Assembly: GCA_003427395.1 (NCBI GenBank)
Contig: BFEA01000591.1
Span: 833,704 to 861,163 of the forward strand
DNA: 27,460 nucleotides
Source: Chara braunii
Lineage: Eukaryota > Streptophyta > Charophyceae > Charales > Characeae
Reading direction: 5' to 3'
Shown piece by piece: positions 1 through 8,711 of this stretch; within the stretch, counting starts at the first letter, position 1, and every line of letters begins with the position of its first letter. Under the pieces are notes generated by a model. The model worked only from the letters and a program-made list of their open reading frames with translations. It was not told the DNA's origin and did not search any database. The position numbers and the translations under genes are program-made.

Positions 1-110
1 CACACACACACACACACACACAAACACACGCACAAACACACACATGCACAATCTCTCTCACACACAACCAACCAACACACAACAGGCGCACACACACACA
101 CACACACACT
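1..110. repeat. CA-rich microsatellite
   Basis: The window opens inside a (CA)n tract. It is pure for about 22 bases and then interrupted by CAAA, CG and CCAA variants until about position 110. The true left boundary lies outside the window. Confidence 0.9.
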
Positions 111-715
111 CTTACCCCCAGTGATAAAAAGGTCTTCCTCTACTCTCCTCTTCTCCCACCTCCCTCCTTTGTGGAGGTGTTGTTCTTTTTTTTCCTTTTT
201 TCTTCTGCCTTTTCACTCCTGGTGTCCTTGACGCTAGAGCACTTTTGATTACTCTTGTCCGATTCGGAAACTTTAACTGTGTTTTTCTTTGGCGCCAAAG
301 TTTCTTCTTTCCTTTTTTGTGCCTCTGCCAGCTGTCTCTTTTTTCCTAGTATTGAAAACTCGTCCTGCTACTTTTCCCCTCCTTTCTTCTCGTCTACATT
401 TTTCCTGCGTATCCATTTCCATATCCATTTCCACGTCCATCATATCCATTCTGGGGAGCGTCAGTCTGAATGAAGTTCCTATTCCACCCTGAGAGCACGT
501 CAGAATGAAGTACAGTATTAATTAGATCCAGAAAAAAAAAACACCCTCGCGCTTCCTTCGGTCTGGCCGAAGGACCCATGACCAGCATTGATTGTTGATT
601 GCCCCGAGGAATGTGTCTCATTAATTTTCCCAAAAAGGAGAAAGGGTCATTCTCCTCCCCTCCCCTCCCTACCGGTAGCGCCCCCGGCGCCCGGCAGCCA
701 CCTCGCCGAAGCACT
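111..715. other. Pyrimidine-rich interval without a recognisable gene
   Basis: The plus strand is rich in C and T with many short T runs. The open frames here are short, low in complexity and overlap in several frames, so they look like chance products of composition. No domain, splice structure or RNA gene was recognised. Confidence 0.6.
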
Positions 716-921
716 AGTCCTAGGAGGAGGGAGGAGGGAGGAGAAGCAGGGAGGAGGGAGAAGGATCACGATCAGGACTAGTAGGATACACCTTCTGCAT
801 CATCCTCTCTCCCGCCACGTGTCACACTAGACTTACACATCCAGATCCACTAGAGGCAGAAGAATCCCGAAGAAGAAAAAGAACTAGAAGACAACAGGAA
901 GAAGAAGAAGAAGAAGAAACT

Positions 922-953
<32 letters not shown>

Positions 954-985
954 GGGAAAACAGGAGGAGGAGGAGGAGGAGGAGG
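716..985. repeat. GGA and GAA purine microsatellites
   Basis: There are three purine blocks: GGAGGA-type repeats near 721-770, (GAA)n/(AAG)n runs near 898-955, and (GGA)n near 962-986. Long poly-Ser and poly-Pro frames on the minus strand are translations of these repeats. Confidence 0.85.
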
Positions 986-1014
986 AAGACGGGAACGGAT
1001 GTGAAAGATGACAT

Positions 1015-1167
1015 AGTACCAGATCCGTCCCCACGTTGTAGCTCTCTCGCTCTCCCGTTCTGCTCTTTTTCTTTCCCTCCTCACAGACTGAGAGTACCAG
1101 ATCCATCCCCACCTTGTCGCTCTCTCGCTCTCCGTTTCTCCTCTTTTTCTTTCCCTCCTCAAAGACA
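1015..1167. repeat. 78-bp tandem duplication
   Basis: Two adjacent copies start at 1015 and 1093. Both begin AGTACCAGATCC, pass through GCTCTCTCGCTCTC, and end in CTCTTTTTCTTTCCCTCCTC. They differ by a few substitutions and a short indel, so the duplication is not recent. Confidence 0.85.
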
Positions 1168-1236
1168 CACACAATGACAAAATGGGCCGATCCCACCTGC
1201 CAGAAGCCTCCGCAGCTCCGCAGCGTTCAGTTGCAA

Positions 1237-1342
1237 CCCGGGGCCAAGTCCCACTTACCCGAATTCTTGACTTCTGACCATTGATTTTGAAGATCAACGA
1301 CCAGAAATGAAGAATTCAGCCAAGTGGGACTTCGGGCCCGGT
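1237..1342. repeat. Imperfect inverted repeat (hairpin)
   Basis: The arm at about 1237-1279 is complementary to about 1299-1342 at roughly 80 percent, with a loop of about 20 bases. Matching blocks include AAGTCCCACTT against AAGTGGGACTT and GAATTCTT against AAGAATTC. The structure could be a small fold-back element or a relic of an inverted duplication. No target-site duplication was recognised. Confidence 0.7.
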
Positions 1343-1492
1343 CACATGTATGTGCACTTGAACCCCGGTCACATACGTTCAGCCTTTCATCTGACTTTCC
1401 CCGCGCGCGAGGCCCTGCTGTGTTTGGTTTGGTGTTCGCCGCAGACGACCACCTCGTTCGTTACCTACGAGCAACGCGCCCTTTTTTGTAAG

Positions 1493-1555
1493 TTTATAGT
1501 CTACGTTGCGCTCTTTATTATGTAAGGTCTAAATTATTTATTTATAGTCTACGTT
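1493..1555. repeat. Short direct repeat, 15 bp twice
   Basis: TTTATAGTCTACGTT occurs exactly at 1493-1507 and at 1541-1555, with AT-rich sequence between. It may be a local duplication. Confidence 0.7.
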
Positions 1556-1578
1556 CGGCCTTGGTCACTGCGTTGAAA

Positions 1579-1635
1579 GATATGTCATTGGGCCCCCCGA
1601 TTGGGGTATTGAGGGGGCAGACTCGCATTGTGACC
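1579..1635 (+). mobile_element. Diverged fragment of the SINE family at 1,875
   Basis: The order of words GATAT, TTGG, CCCCCCGA, TTGAG and GCAGACT parallels 1989-2032 inside the complete SINE, with several substitutions and small indels. I read it as an old broken copy of that body. No tRNA-like head or tail is visible. Confidence 0.45.
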
Positions 1636-1808
1636 GCGAATCCACAAAATATGCGGATATGGGAAGGGCCGATCTGAGGTTATGGGCGTGGTTCACGTCA
1701 ACACGGCTGTACCTTTTCGGAGGGGACAAGGGCGCGGCAGTGTGGAGAAATGGGGAGTGGGTACTTGGGTGGTCGGTCACACGTGTGCAAGAACTTTTGT
1801 GAACGAAG

Positions 1809-1832
1809 TTTTTTTTTTTTTTTTTTTTTTTT
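1809..1832. repeat. Poly(T) tract
   Basis: An uninterrupted run of 24 T. On the minus strand it could be the poly(A) tail of an older retroelement into which the SINE to its right was inserted. No body for such an element was identified. Confidence 0.6.
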
Positions 1833-1874
1833 GAGGGCTGCTCCACAATCTGCTGCAGTGCAATACAGAGGCAA

Positions 1875-2327
1875 ATCCAGCGGCCTAGCTCAGTTGGTAA
1901 GGCACGCAAGTGGCATTCAGGAGCTTCTGGGTTCAATCCCCATTGGCCTCATGTACCTTCCTGGGCGAGCTTGGCGCCCGCCACCTAGTGATATGCCGTT
2001 GGTCCCCCCGAGTGGCATTGAGCAGAGACTGCTGATGTTCATAGGGGAAGGGGACCGGAGGGGAGGCACAGTAACTGGCCCATCGAAGAAGCTCGGTCCT
2101 GATGCTATGGGCTGACTCCTGGCCGGTATCGCACCTGCTGCTGGTGGGTGCAGCTCCCGCATCGTTGGAGCTGAGGCTTGAGCACGGATGTGGCTGCTAC
2201 GGGGTTCCCCGTAATACTATAATGACAATAAAAAAGGCCTGAAAGGCGGTCCTGTCCAGATTTCACAGGTAATTGAATTGGTTGGGCTTAAAGAATTAGC
2301 GTTTTAAAAAAAGAAAAAAAGAAAAAA
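1875..2327 (+). mobile_element. tRNA-derived SINE with target-site duplication
   Basis: The element is about 453 bp long. It has a tRNA-like head (about 1880-1950) with both internal RNA polymerase III boxes, a family-specific body (about 1950-2300), and an A-rich tail (about 2306-2327). It is bounded by the exact 13-base direct repeat AATACAGAGGCAA at 1862-1874 and 2328-2340, the expected signature of target-primed insertion. The duplication is perfect, so the insertion is younger than its surroundings. Worn relatives lie at 1579, near 2651 and at 7100. A SINE encodes no protein and would depend on a LINE's enzymes. Whether the LINEs in this window are the partner is unknown, because the tails do not obviously match. 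Confidence 0.88.
1886..1940 (+). promoter_or_regulatory. RNA polymerase III A and B boxes of the SINE
   Basis: The A box TAGCTCAGTTGG is at 1886-1897 and the B box GGTTCAATCCC at 1930-1940, 44 bases start to start. Both fit the tRNA consensus. The flanking GGCC of the 5' arm can pair weakly with GGCC at 1945-1948, a remnant of an acceptor stem. This is an internal promoter within a SINE and not a functional tRNA gene. Confidence 0.82.
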
Positions 2328-2393
2328 AATACAGAGGCAACGCTGGAGGGGTCGAGGAGGCAAGCCTACCCATATGACCCCTCCGTAGCCCAG

Positions 2394-2462
2394 AAAAAAT
2401 AATTTAATATCATGTGGTCCGATGGACCACGGATCAGATATTAAACTGATCTGCTATTTTTT
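2394..2462. repeat. Nested perfect inverted repeats
   Basis: Three concentric stems are visible: AAAAAATA (2394-2401) with TATTTTTT (2455-2462), TTTAATATC (2403-2411) with GATATTAAA (2437-2445), and GTGGTCC (2414-2420) with GGACCAC (2424-2430) around a GAT loop. A side hairpin GATCAG/CTGATC overlaps. It could be a cruciform-forming element or a structured RNA. No gene uses it visibly. Confidence 0.7.
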
Positions 2463-3187
2463 TAAGAAAATGAGGAAAAAATCAGGGCATTTGGGGTCAC
2501 CTCCAGAGGTGAACGCAAAAATCCCTTGTCCCGCCACTTTGCACGGCTCTGACAAATGGGCACACCAATAGTACGTTTGGTACTCGGGCAGCGGCCCGCT
2601 AGCCGTTTTGGGGGATGATTTGGGATTATAGGTCCCAGTGTGAGTATGCCATGAGCAGAGACTGCTGATGCTCCTGTTCCTGTCTTCAGAACTGTGCAGC
2701 ACATTGCGACGGCGGGCACAGGCCTTATTTTCTCCGTGGGCCAAAAAATATTCCAGCTGTGTAGGGCGCTTACAGTTCTTCCACAGGGAGTACAAAAAAA
2801 AAAAAAAAAAACCGCAGAGGAAGCTTGCCCCCTCGTCGCCGGGTATGGGGTATGAATTAATGGGCCCGTTGCACTGAGATTTTTTTTTTTTTTTTTTTTT
2901 TNTTGGGACAAAGCTCCAGTCTATTCGTGGGGAGTAGCACGTGCAGGGAACCGGGCCCAGCGTCCCATTCAAGGACATATTAAGAAACATATGCAAAGAG
3001 TTTTGCCTGGCCCAAAGAAATCCGAACCGAACCTCAAGGCAGTGGGCAAGGACAGCGCTAGCGCCTAGCAACCCGCGGACAGCAGGGCCCATTCGCCAGG
3101 AGACGCGCAAGCCTGGGGAATGGAGCCGCGTTGGCTGCCCGCCACCCCGTGGCTTGAGCATCGCCGTCCCCAGCTTGCAAACGTGCG
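2463..3187. other. Interval without a clear gene; SINE scrap, homopolymers, one N
   Basis: TGAGCAGAGACTGCTGATG at about 2652-2670 repeats exactly a piece of the complete SINE (about 2018-2036), so a small SINE fragment is likely. An A run lies near 2794-2810. A T run lies at 2880-2904 with one undetermined base at 2902, where assembly is least reliable. Frames crossing these runs are not credible as proteins. Confidence 0.6.
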
Positions 3188-3894
3188 ATGCAGAGAAGCC
3201 AGCGCATCATTCGGGAGCAATACAGGAGAATAGCCGACAAGAGTAGCCATGTCGTGGATGGGAGGTTTTGCCACGACAGTGACACGGTTAACGTGGTCAA
3301 CGCGGTCAACGATGCTGATGGACTCGAGTGATGCTTTACTTCAGGGTGCTGCTCAGTGGCTTTCGCTTCTTCAGACAAGTCACAACCTTCTCCGACAGAA
3401 AGTGGATGAGATGAGGGTGGTGGCTAATGGGGGGAGCGCACTGCCATATCTCACACACCACAACATGTTGCAGAGCCTTTTGCACATTATCACGAAGCTG
3501 GAGGAGGGGCCAGCTTCTTATTTGGCAAGGTTCATTGACCAGTGACAGGCGGCGATTTTGATGCGACACTGCTACGCAGGCCTTGAGGAGGGGCAAGCAC
3601 TGTGTGCTGTGTCAGCGGAGCGCTGGTATGCTCAGTTCGATGTGGAGGACCAGGACGATTCACCATCATCACCTTTAACACCTATGCAAGTGGTAGGATG
3701 TCCATGTATCAGCGAAAACAGAAACAACAACATCAACAACAACGACAACAACAACAATGTCGATGCGACAGTTGTCGGTCTCTTTGATGGCGATTCTTGC
3801 ACCGACGAAATTGGTGGCATCAACAGCTATAACAACACCAACAGCGATATCGACGGTGTGATCTTACAATCGTGTGCTGGCGAAAGTGGCAACG

Positions 3895-3925
<31 letters not shown>

Positions 3926-4253
3926 CGCAGAGGACGCCAGTTCTAGTGATGGTGATTCTGACACTGGTGAGATCAGCGGTTCCATCAGCTTCAACAACAA
4001 CAACAACAACAACACTGATAGTGGCAACAATCACAATGATAACAGTAATGAGTGATTCATCAATAGGATGACTGGCGAAATCGACATCCACAACAACAAC
4101 AGCAACAATAATGATAGTAATGCAGTGAGTGCGTCGGGGGATGGGCGACGACTCTTTTCTCCTCTTTCCCCCTTCTTTTCTTTGTTCTGGCCGCCGATTA
4201 TTGAAGGGGGGGTGTGGAAAGATGCACGGTGGTGGCGCGGAGGGGTGGGGTAG
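3188..4253 (+). pseudogene. Broken ORF of unknown family with Asn-rich modules
   Basis: I do not recognise the family. An opening frame from 3188 (MQRSQRIIREQYRRIA...) stops at 3329. The next frame takes over within a few bases and runs to 4253, interrupted by TGA at 3543 and TGA at 4053. The middle part (LLRQKVDEMRVV, HNMLQSLLHIITKLEEGP) looks like an amphipathic helical protein. The C-terminal third is Asn-rich: an acidic module of type DGDS-x-T-x-EI-x-G-x-I appears at 3786-3824 and 3948-3989, and a shorter form at 4068-4091, each followed by Asn runs encoded by AAC repeats. Some runs may be microsatellite expansion. The frame break near 3310-3330 and both TGAs suggest a decayed gene, but an intron-split gene or a transposon ORF is possible. 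Confidence 0.4.
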
Positions 4254-4997
4254 GGATATGACCTCCCACTGTTTTTTGTCGACAGGGATCAACGTTTAGA
4301 TGAGCTTGATTTTGCCCGAGTGGAATTGATTGCCCTTTACAAATATTGATGGGCACACCAATTACGATGAACACGAGTATTCACCATGTGGCGGGCGAGG
4401 GCGAGGTGTTGTTTTATTATTAGGGTTTGCTGGTTGTTTCTAGGGTGAGTCGCTTGGTCCCGGCCACTTGGAGAGGGTGGAAGAGTAGGACTCTTATCTG
4501 AGGCTGCTCTTTCATCCTTTTGTGATTTTGATTTATTTTTTTTGAACCGGTGTTCTCCCTTATTGAGCGGGTTTTTGTTAATTAGTGTTATAGGGGAGAC
4601 ACATGCGCTGGCAACACTGGGTAAGGAATTGCAGAAGTAGAAGCGAAACCTTGTCCGGGTCTTTCCCCTTCTTACTGTACCGGATAGTAGTTGAATAGAG
4701 TTGGGTAATAGTTCTAGGGTTTGATGGGCAGTCAATCCCCTCGCTCGAAGGAAGAAAAATCAAAGTTAACAACAAAAAGCTAGTAAACATCAGAAAGATG
4801 GGTATCAACATAAGAAGATGTATTGATGTACCAAATTGGCTAATAGTAGAAGGTTGATGCAAAGTGTTCCACCAATTTACAGAGAATTTCATTATTGGTA
4901 TATTTATGAGACCTATACAAACAAAAAGATAAATCAATGTTGCCCATCACCGACTGTCTGCGCATTTATAAATGTTAAAACAATTGATTACAATGAT
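4254..4997. other. Interval without a recognisable gene
   Basis: The sequence becomes progressively AT-rich. Short open frames on both strands show no domain I know. Because the interval leads into a poly(A)-ended repeat at 4998, it may be the worn 3' part of a retroelement, but no conserved motif supports that directly. Confidence 0.4.
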
Positions 4998-5134
4998 CAG
5001 GGACGTTGGACCCGCTTTCCAGCAGGTGTTACTCCCCACCAATAGATGGAGCCCTCCCGAGACAGAAAAAGGTATATGCTCCTATCAGCACCCCTAGCAT
5101 CATCTTCGGTCGTTTTGTTAAAAAAAAAAAAAAA
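4998..5134 (+). mobile_element. 3' end module of a retroelement, poly(A)-tailed
   Basis: The module begins near AGGGACGTTGGACCCGCTTTCC, continues through AGCAGGTGTTACTCCCCACC, and ends in TTTTGTTA followed by a run of 14 A. The same order of words, also ending TTTTTGTTA plus poly(A), occurs at 16,316-16,517 downstream of the longer LINE. The start of the module recurs inverted near 17,190-17,228. It is best read as the 3' tail of a 5'-truncated LINE copy, though a SINE tail is possible. Confidence 0.6.
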
Positions 5135-6014
5135 ACATATGCAAAACAATTTGAGATACCGGGGTCATTAGCCGACTTTGGCTAGAAATGATAGTTATGC
5201 ACTTCAAACAGCAAGAGGTTGTGAAGAGACTGCAAATCTACTGAAGAAAGCTTGGATTCTATTATTGTAAAAATTTTACCTATACATCCAACCACCAAGG
5301 ACTTGAGACTAACAAAAAGAAAACAAGACTCCTCGTTGTTCCCACAATCCATTTGACAAGCAAGCAAGACTCAGTCCTACCATTCAATCCTCATCAGAAC
5401 TCAGACAATCTCTTACCCCCCATCAACTAAGGTTACAGGGCAGTACGACGTGCCCCAGCTCCGACCATCCTCGTTCTGACGGCAGAGATCGGAGCGTCTT
5501 CCTCCCTCGCCCACTCCCTCCTAGCCTCAATCCCTTGACTCATTCAGGCTACAAAGCAATGCCCCAACACTGGCTTTGTTGGACAAGCTGGTTTCACCTT
5601 CCTCCCTCGATGAACTTCCCCAGACCCAAGCCCCCACCCGGGTTAAAGAGCAAAAGGCCCTAGTGACAGTCTTCGTTGTCCCAGCAACGTCCATCAAACC
5701 TACTCGGCCTGAACTGAATCTTACTCAACTGCAAACAACTCCCAATCACTCTCACTCCTCCCGCAGATCATAGGCAAGAATTCAAAGTAATTACTATGTA
5801 TTAAGCTACACACTCCAAAACAACATCCTCCTTTCGCACCCTCGATCACGCTCTCTCGTCAGCACCCCCCTCTGTTCCGCCTTGCCCCCGCTATAGGGAG
5901 CCCCTATCTCTCATCAGCCTTAGGTCAGAACAGACCCCCTTTGGACACCCCATCCTCCCTTAATGGAATACAATCCCCCCTAGTGTATTTCATCGCAGAG
6001 CAGAAGTCACCCCC
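5135..6014. other. C-rich interval with one uncertain open frame
   Basis: AT-rich sequence gives way near 5400 to C-rich plus-strand sequence, which continues on the other side of the fold-back element (6285-6560). A 65-codon frame at 5576-5773, open further upstream without a start, reads like ordinary protein (LALLDKLVSPSSLDELPQ) but has no domain I recognise. The fold-back element may have inserted into a once-continuous C-rich unit. Confidence 0.35.
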
Positions 6015-6281
6015 AACAGCCATTTCGTCAAAACGGACATATTATATTTTTTGAACGAAATTAAAATTGAGTTTTTGGGTCAAAATTTGGTCCAAATTTT
6101 TGGTTTCTGGGGGTCCGGCGCTCCTAGAACGTCAGACCCCCTAGATGTATCTCGTCGCAGCTTGAGACTAGATACAATGCCGGACCCCAGGAGCTAAAAT
6201 TTTGGACCGGATTTCGGCCAAAAAACTCAATTTTAATTTCGTTCAAAAAATATAATATGTCCGTTTTGACGAAATGGTTGT
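6015..6281. mobile_element. Fold-back (MITE-like) element with long inverted repeats
   Basis: The left arm, about 6020-6112, is the inverse complement of about 6186-6276. The outer 57 or so bases match perfectly, including CATTTCGTCAAAACGGACAT and its complement. The inner part (GGTCCAAA..., GGGGTCCGGC) matches with scattered differences. The loop (about 6113-6185) carries a segment similar to the sequence just left of the element (CCCCCTAG...GTAT.TC.TCGCAG). The arms are too long and well matched to be chance. No transposase is encoded and no clear target-site duplication was found, so the superfamily cannot be assigned. Confidence 0.85.
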
Positions 6282-7099
6282 TCCGCCCCCCCCCCTCCTT
6301 GTCCCACCGCCTGGTGGGACAGCCCACCAATCACTCCTGCTGAATGCAAATGCAATCAGCTCTGCCCCCTTGTCGTCTTCCCCAACTGTTGTAGCTGATC
6401 CGACCCAAAGACCAGCCTAGCCCTAGAAGAGAACAGCTCCCCCAAAACACCCTCCCCTTGAGGACAGTACTCCTCCCATCTTGTACTATCCTCTGTGGAA
6501 GAAGGCCAATCCTGAGAGTGCGATCTCAAACACCCCCCCCTGCCCCAGCGTTGCCTGTTCGAGCGCAAGCCATTAGTCTATCTATCTGGGAATTAATCAT
6601 GAAAAACTTAAAAAAAAAGGAATTCAAAGATTAGAGTAGAAAGTTATCTGACAACAAAAGAATTGGAATACGAAATACCGAGTTCGTCATTCACGAAAGA
6701 CAAAACATATGGAAGTGCATCTTTCCATGTTCTTGGGGAAAATTCACTGTCGAATGCCACCTTTGGAGAGCAGTGCAGATAGGCCCGATAATGAAGGTTT
6801 TAAACCGTTCTGGTGATGCATGGTTTTTGCCCTCTCCCTTCTTGTTTTCAGTTCATCACCACCGTATCTGAAATGGGAGTGGTGGTCCCCCTCTCTAGCT
6901 TGATGTGCACCGCCCCAAAGAGGAGGACTCACATACCACCTTCGACAAATTTAAAGAAGGTGAACATGTACAGCCAATGGGGAAGCACCAAGCTCACCGC
7001 CTGCCTCAATAAGCCAATGTGAAAATGAAGAGAATGACATTGCCCTATGATCCATGGCAATCAGCGGTGCAAGGAGTGTCACACAACAGGGAGGTCCTC
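6282..7099. other. Interval without a recognisable gene
   Basis: C-rich sequence to about 6560 resembles that left of the fold-back element. Next comes AT-rich sequence and then a moderately GC-rich stretch (6760-7020). A minus-strand frame there reads plausibly (VLLFGAVHIKLERGTTT) but is interrupted and has no known motif. Confidence 0.4.
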
Positions 7100-7215
7100 A
7101 TTACGGGAACAGGAGCGATGCTAGTGGGACTTGGCCCTGGAGGGGAGGCACGGTGACAGGCCCATCGAGGAAGCTTGGTCCGGATGCTACTGGCTGACCC
7201 CTGGTCGGTATCACC
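7100..7215 (+). mobile_element. SINE body fragment, headless
   Basis: GGAGGGGAGGCAC, GGCCCATCGA, GAAGCT, GGTCC, GATGCTA, GGCTGAC, CCTGG and CGGTATC appear in the same order and spacing as at 2055-2130 in the complete SINE. Identity is roughly four in five over about 85 bases. The tRNA-like head is absent and the sequences part after about 7215. This is an old truncated copy. Confidence 0.75.
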
Positions 7216-7399
7216 AATCTGCTGTAGAAGGTATCGCATCTGCCTGTCGGACTTTCACCGGCTGGCGGTTGAACCTGGACAGCCAGTCTGCCCAGGATGC
7301 ATTTAACTGTTGAATAAGAGCGCACTGTTGGGTTTTTTCCTGCCATTATATCAGTTTAGTTTTTTCTTTGATTTAAGCCCACTTTTTCAAGATGCTCGT

Positions 7400-7735
7400 A
7401 CTACCCCGATGTGCCTCCCCACACCACGCTTGGAAACGTACTTTATAGAGTCTCTGCACTTCCAAACAGCCTAAGGCCCCGCATCCCATCCAGCCCAGGG
7501 GTTTTATCCTCCTCCATCTGCAGGAGGGTTGTCCAAATTTCTTCCTTTCCCAGAGGTTTTTTCAGGTCCTCCTATTGGTTGTCGGATATCTTTCCAAAAA
7601 GGGAAGCTAGAAAGTCATCGGTCTTGCCTTCTCTAGTCTGCTCTAGTTCCTTTGCACGGTTGGATGAGAACAATTTTTAGTAAAAGTCCCTGACCACTTT
7701 CAGGCTGTGTATCTGCCCGGTTTAACGAAGGGGTA
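7400..7735 (-). pseudogene. LINE reverse-transcriptase N-terminal remnant
   Basis: Read on the minus strand from about 7730 to 7480, the frame gives LFGKISDNQ, a TAG stop (7572-7574), then EDLKKPLGKEEIWTTLL and an EEDKTPGLDGM segment near 7482-7515. The last matches the (N)KAPGxDG motif that opens the reverse transcriptase of LINE-type retrotransposons, and the preceding helix-rich part matches the usual linker. The catalytic part of the enzyme is not present in the following sequence. Wording differs from the two plus-strand LINEs at 9.6-16.5 kb, so it may be another family. Confidence 0.55.
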
Positions 7736-7757
7736 GCTAAGCTCATGGACAGAGGAA

Positions 7758-7781
7758 AAATTTACATATTAAACCACCGGT
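7758..7781. repeat. 24-bp direct repeat, copy 1
   Basis: The 24 bases containing TTTACATATTAAACCACC match 8863-8886 with a single T/C difference. Both copies follow an A-rich run. Shorter versions of the AACCACC(A/G)GTAC core occur at about 10,168, 17,731 and, in part, 9,236. Confidence 0.75.
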
Positions 7782-8283
7782 GTCGGGGCAGAAACCCTGA
7801 CAAGGGTATTTGCCCTGTGTTTTCAATGTCGGGGGTTGTCCGACGGTCAATAAAATTTTATTTGAAAGGTTTGACTTGATGAGATTAAGGTTTCGTGACT
7901 TTGTGAAAGCTTATTCAGACCTCACCATTGATCAAGAGGCCGAAAGTTTGGATGCTTGCGGCCCCCAGAGACAACGATCGGTGTTGTAGTCGGCCACTCT
8001 GCATTGGGCATGGCCACACAGGCAGGCGACCGATTGAATTTCTAAATCTATACCTATCCTACTTAAAGTTGGGACGGGCGGTTGCTAAGCCCCACGATTC
8101 CAGGTCTAAACGGCGAAAACAAACTGCCGCAAAAGGTTGCGGCCACAACCTTGGAGGGTTGGGCCCTAATTTTTACGCTTTTTGTATAGGTTCAGTTTGA
8201 GTGGCGGTCATGTTGGGGGCTTGGGGGTCGCGTGTTCTAGCATGTCGGGCTGGGTACGCGCCCGGGCTATGAGACATCGGTGA
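7782..8283. other. Interval without a recognisable gene
   Basis: Mixed-composition sequence. An open frame at 7928-8200 has no start context or domain that supports it. Nothing else was recognised. Confidence 0.4.
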
Positions 8284-8314
8284 GTGGCGAAGCAGGTTCA
8301 ACCTGCTGAGCCAC
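8284..8314. repeat. Perfect-stem hairpin, 8-bp inner arms
   Basis: GTGGC (8284-8288) pairs with GCCAC (8310-8314), and AGCAGGTT (8291-8298) pairs with AACCTGCT (8300-8307) around a single C. A symmetric GA/GA internal loop separates the stems. Confidence 0.8.
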
Positions 8315-8323
8315 AAGGGAGGA

Positions 8324-8381
8324 CCTACTATGGGAGCACTTCTTTAACGAGAAGTGTTGTGGTGCTAACTCCCATAATAGG
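8324..8381. repeat. Nested hairpin directly before a tRNA-like promoter
   Basis: The outer arm CCTACTATGGGAG (8324-8336) pairs with CTCCCATAATAGG (8369-8381), 12 of 13. The inner arm CACTTCT (8337-8343) pairs perfectly with AGAAGTG (8350-8356) around a six-base loop. Twelve unpaired bases follow on the 3' side. Three bases later the A box begins. Confidence 0.8.
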
Positions 8382-8609
8382 GGTTAGCCTAGTAGAATAC
8401 AACACTCGACTTTCCCTCAGCAGGTACCGGGTTCGAATCCGAAGTGTGTGCGCTTGGGCTAGCTCCTTTGTGGATCAACCTGAGAGGAAGGGTCATTGAA
8501 GCGCCATCGATCTTCGTCACACAATCCTTCATATCACGCGTCTGAGATCATCCGTGACGAGATTGGCATGACCGCTGCACAAGGATGACACGCATAAATC
8601 GAGAAAAGG
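8382..8609 (+). mobile_element. Second, unrelated tRNA-derived SINE (probable)
   Basis: The A box TAGCCTAGTAG (8385-8395) and the consensus-perfect B box GGTTCGAATCC (8430-8440) lie 45 bases apart. They are followed by about 160 bases of unique body and then a long pyrimidine and AT microsatellite instead of poly(A). The body does not resemble the 1,875 SINE. An acceptor stem closing the tRNA was not found, so this is unlikely to be a working tRNA. The two hairpins just upstream may belong to the same unit. No target-site duplication was identified. Confidence 0.55.
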
Positions 8610-8705
<96 letters not shown>

Positions 8706-8711
8706 TAGATC
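8610..8711. repeat. Compound CT / ATCT / AT / GATA microsatellite
   Basis: A (CT)n run passes into (ATCT)n, then (AT)n with one C interruption, then a short ATAGATAGAT. It adjoins the probable SINE and may derive from that element's 3' tail. Confidence 0.95.

Noticed and set aside
822-1297. Minus-strand poly-Ser and poly-Pro proteins
   Set aside because: They translate GAA and GGA microsatellites and the 78-bp tandem repeat.
1880-1950. A functional tRNA gene
   Set aside because: A and B boxes are present, but the acceptor stem pairs poorly and the unit continues into a body, an A-rich tail and a target-site duplication. It is a SINE.
3864-4292. Minus-strand protein rich in Val and Leu opposite the Asn-rich ORF
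   Set aside because: It is the complement of the AAC repeats, with no independent coding sign.
8382-8455. A functional tRNA gene
   Set aside because: Boxes are good, but no closing acceptor stem was found and the unit runs on into a repeat-tailed body.
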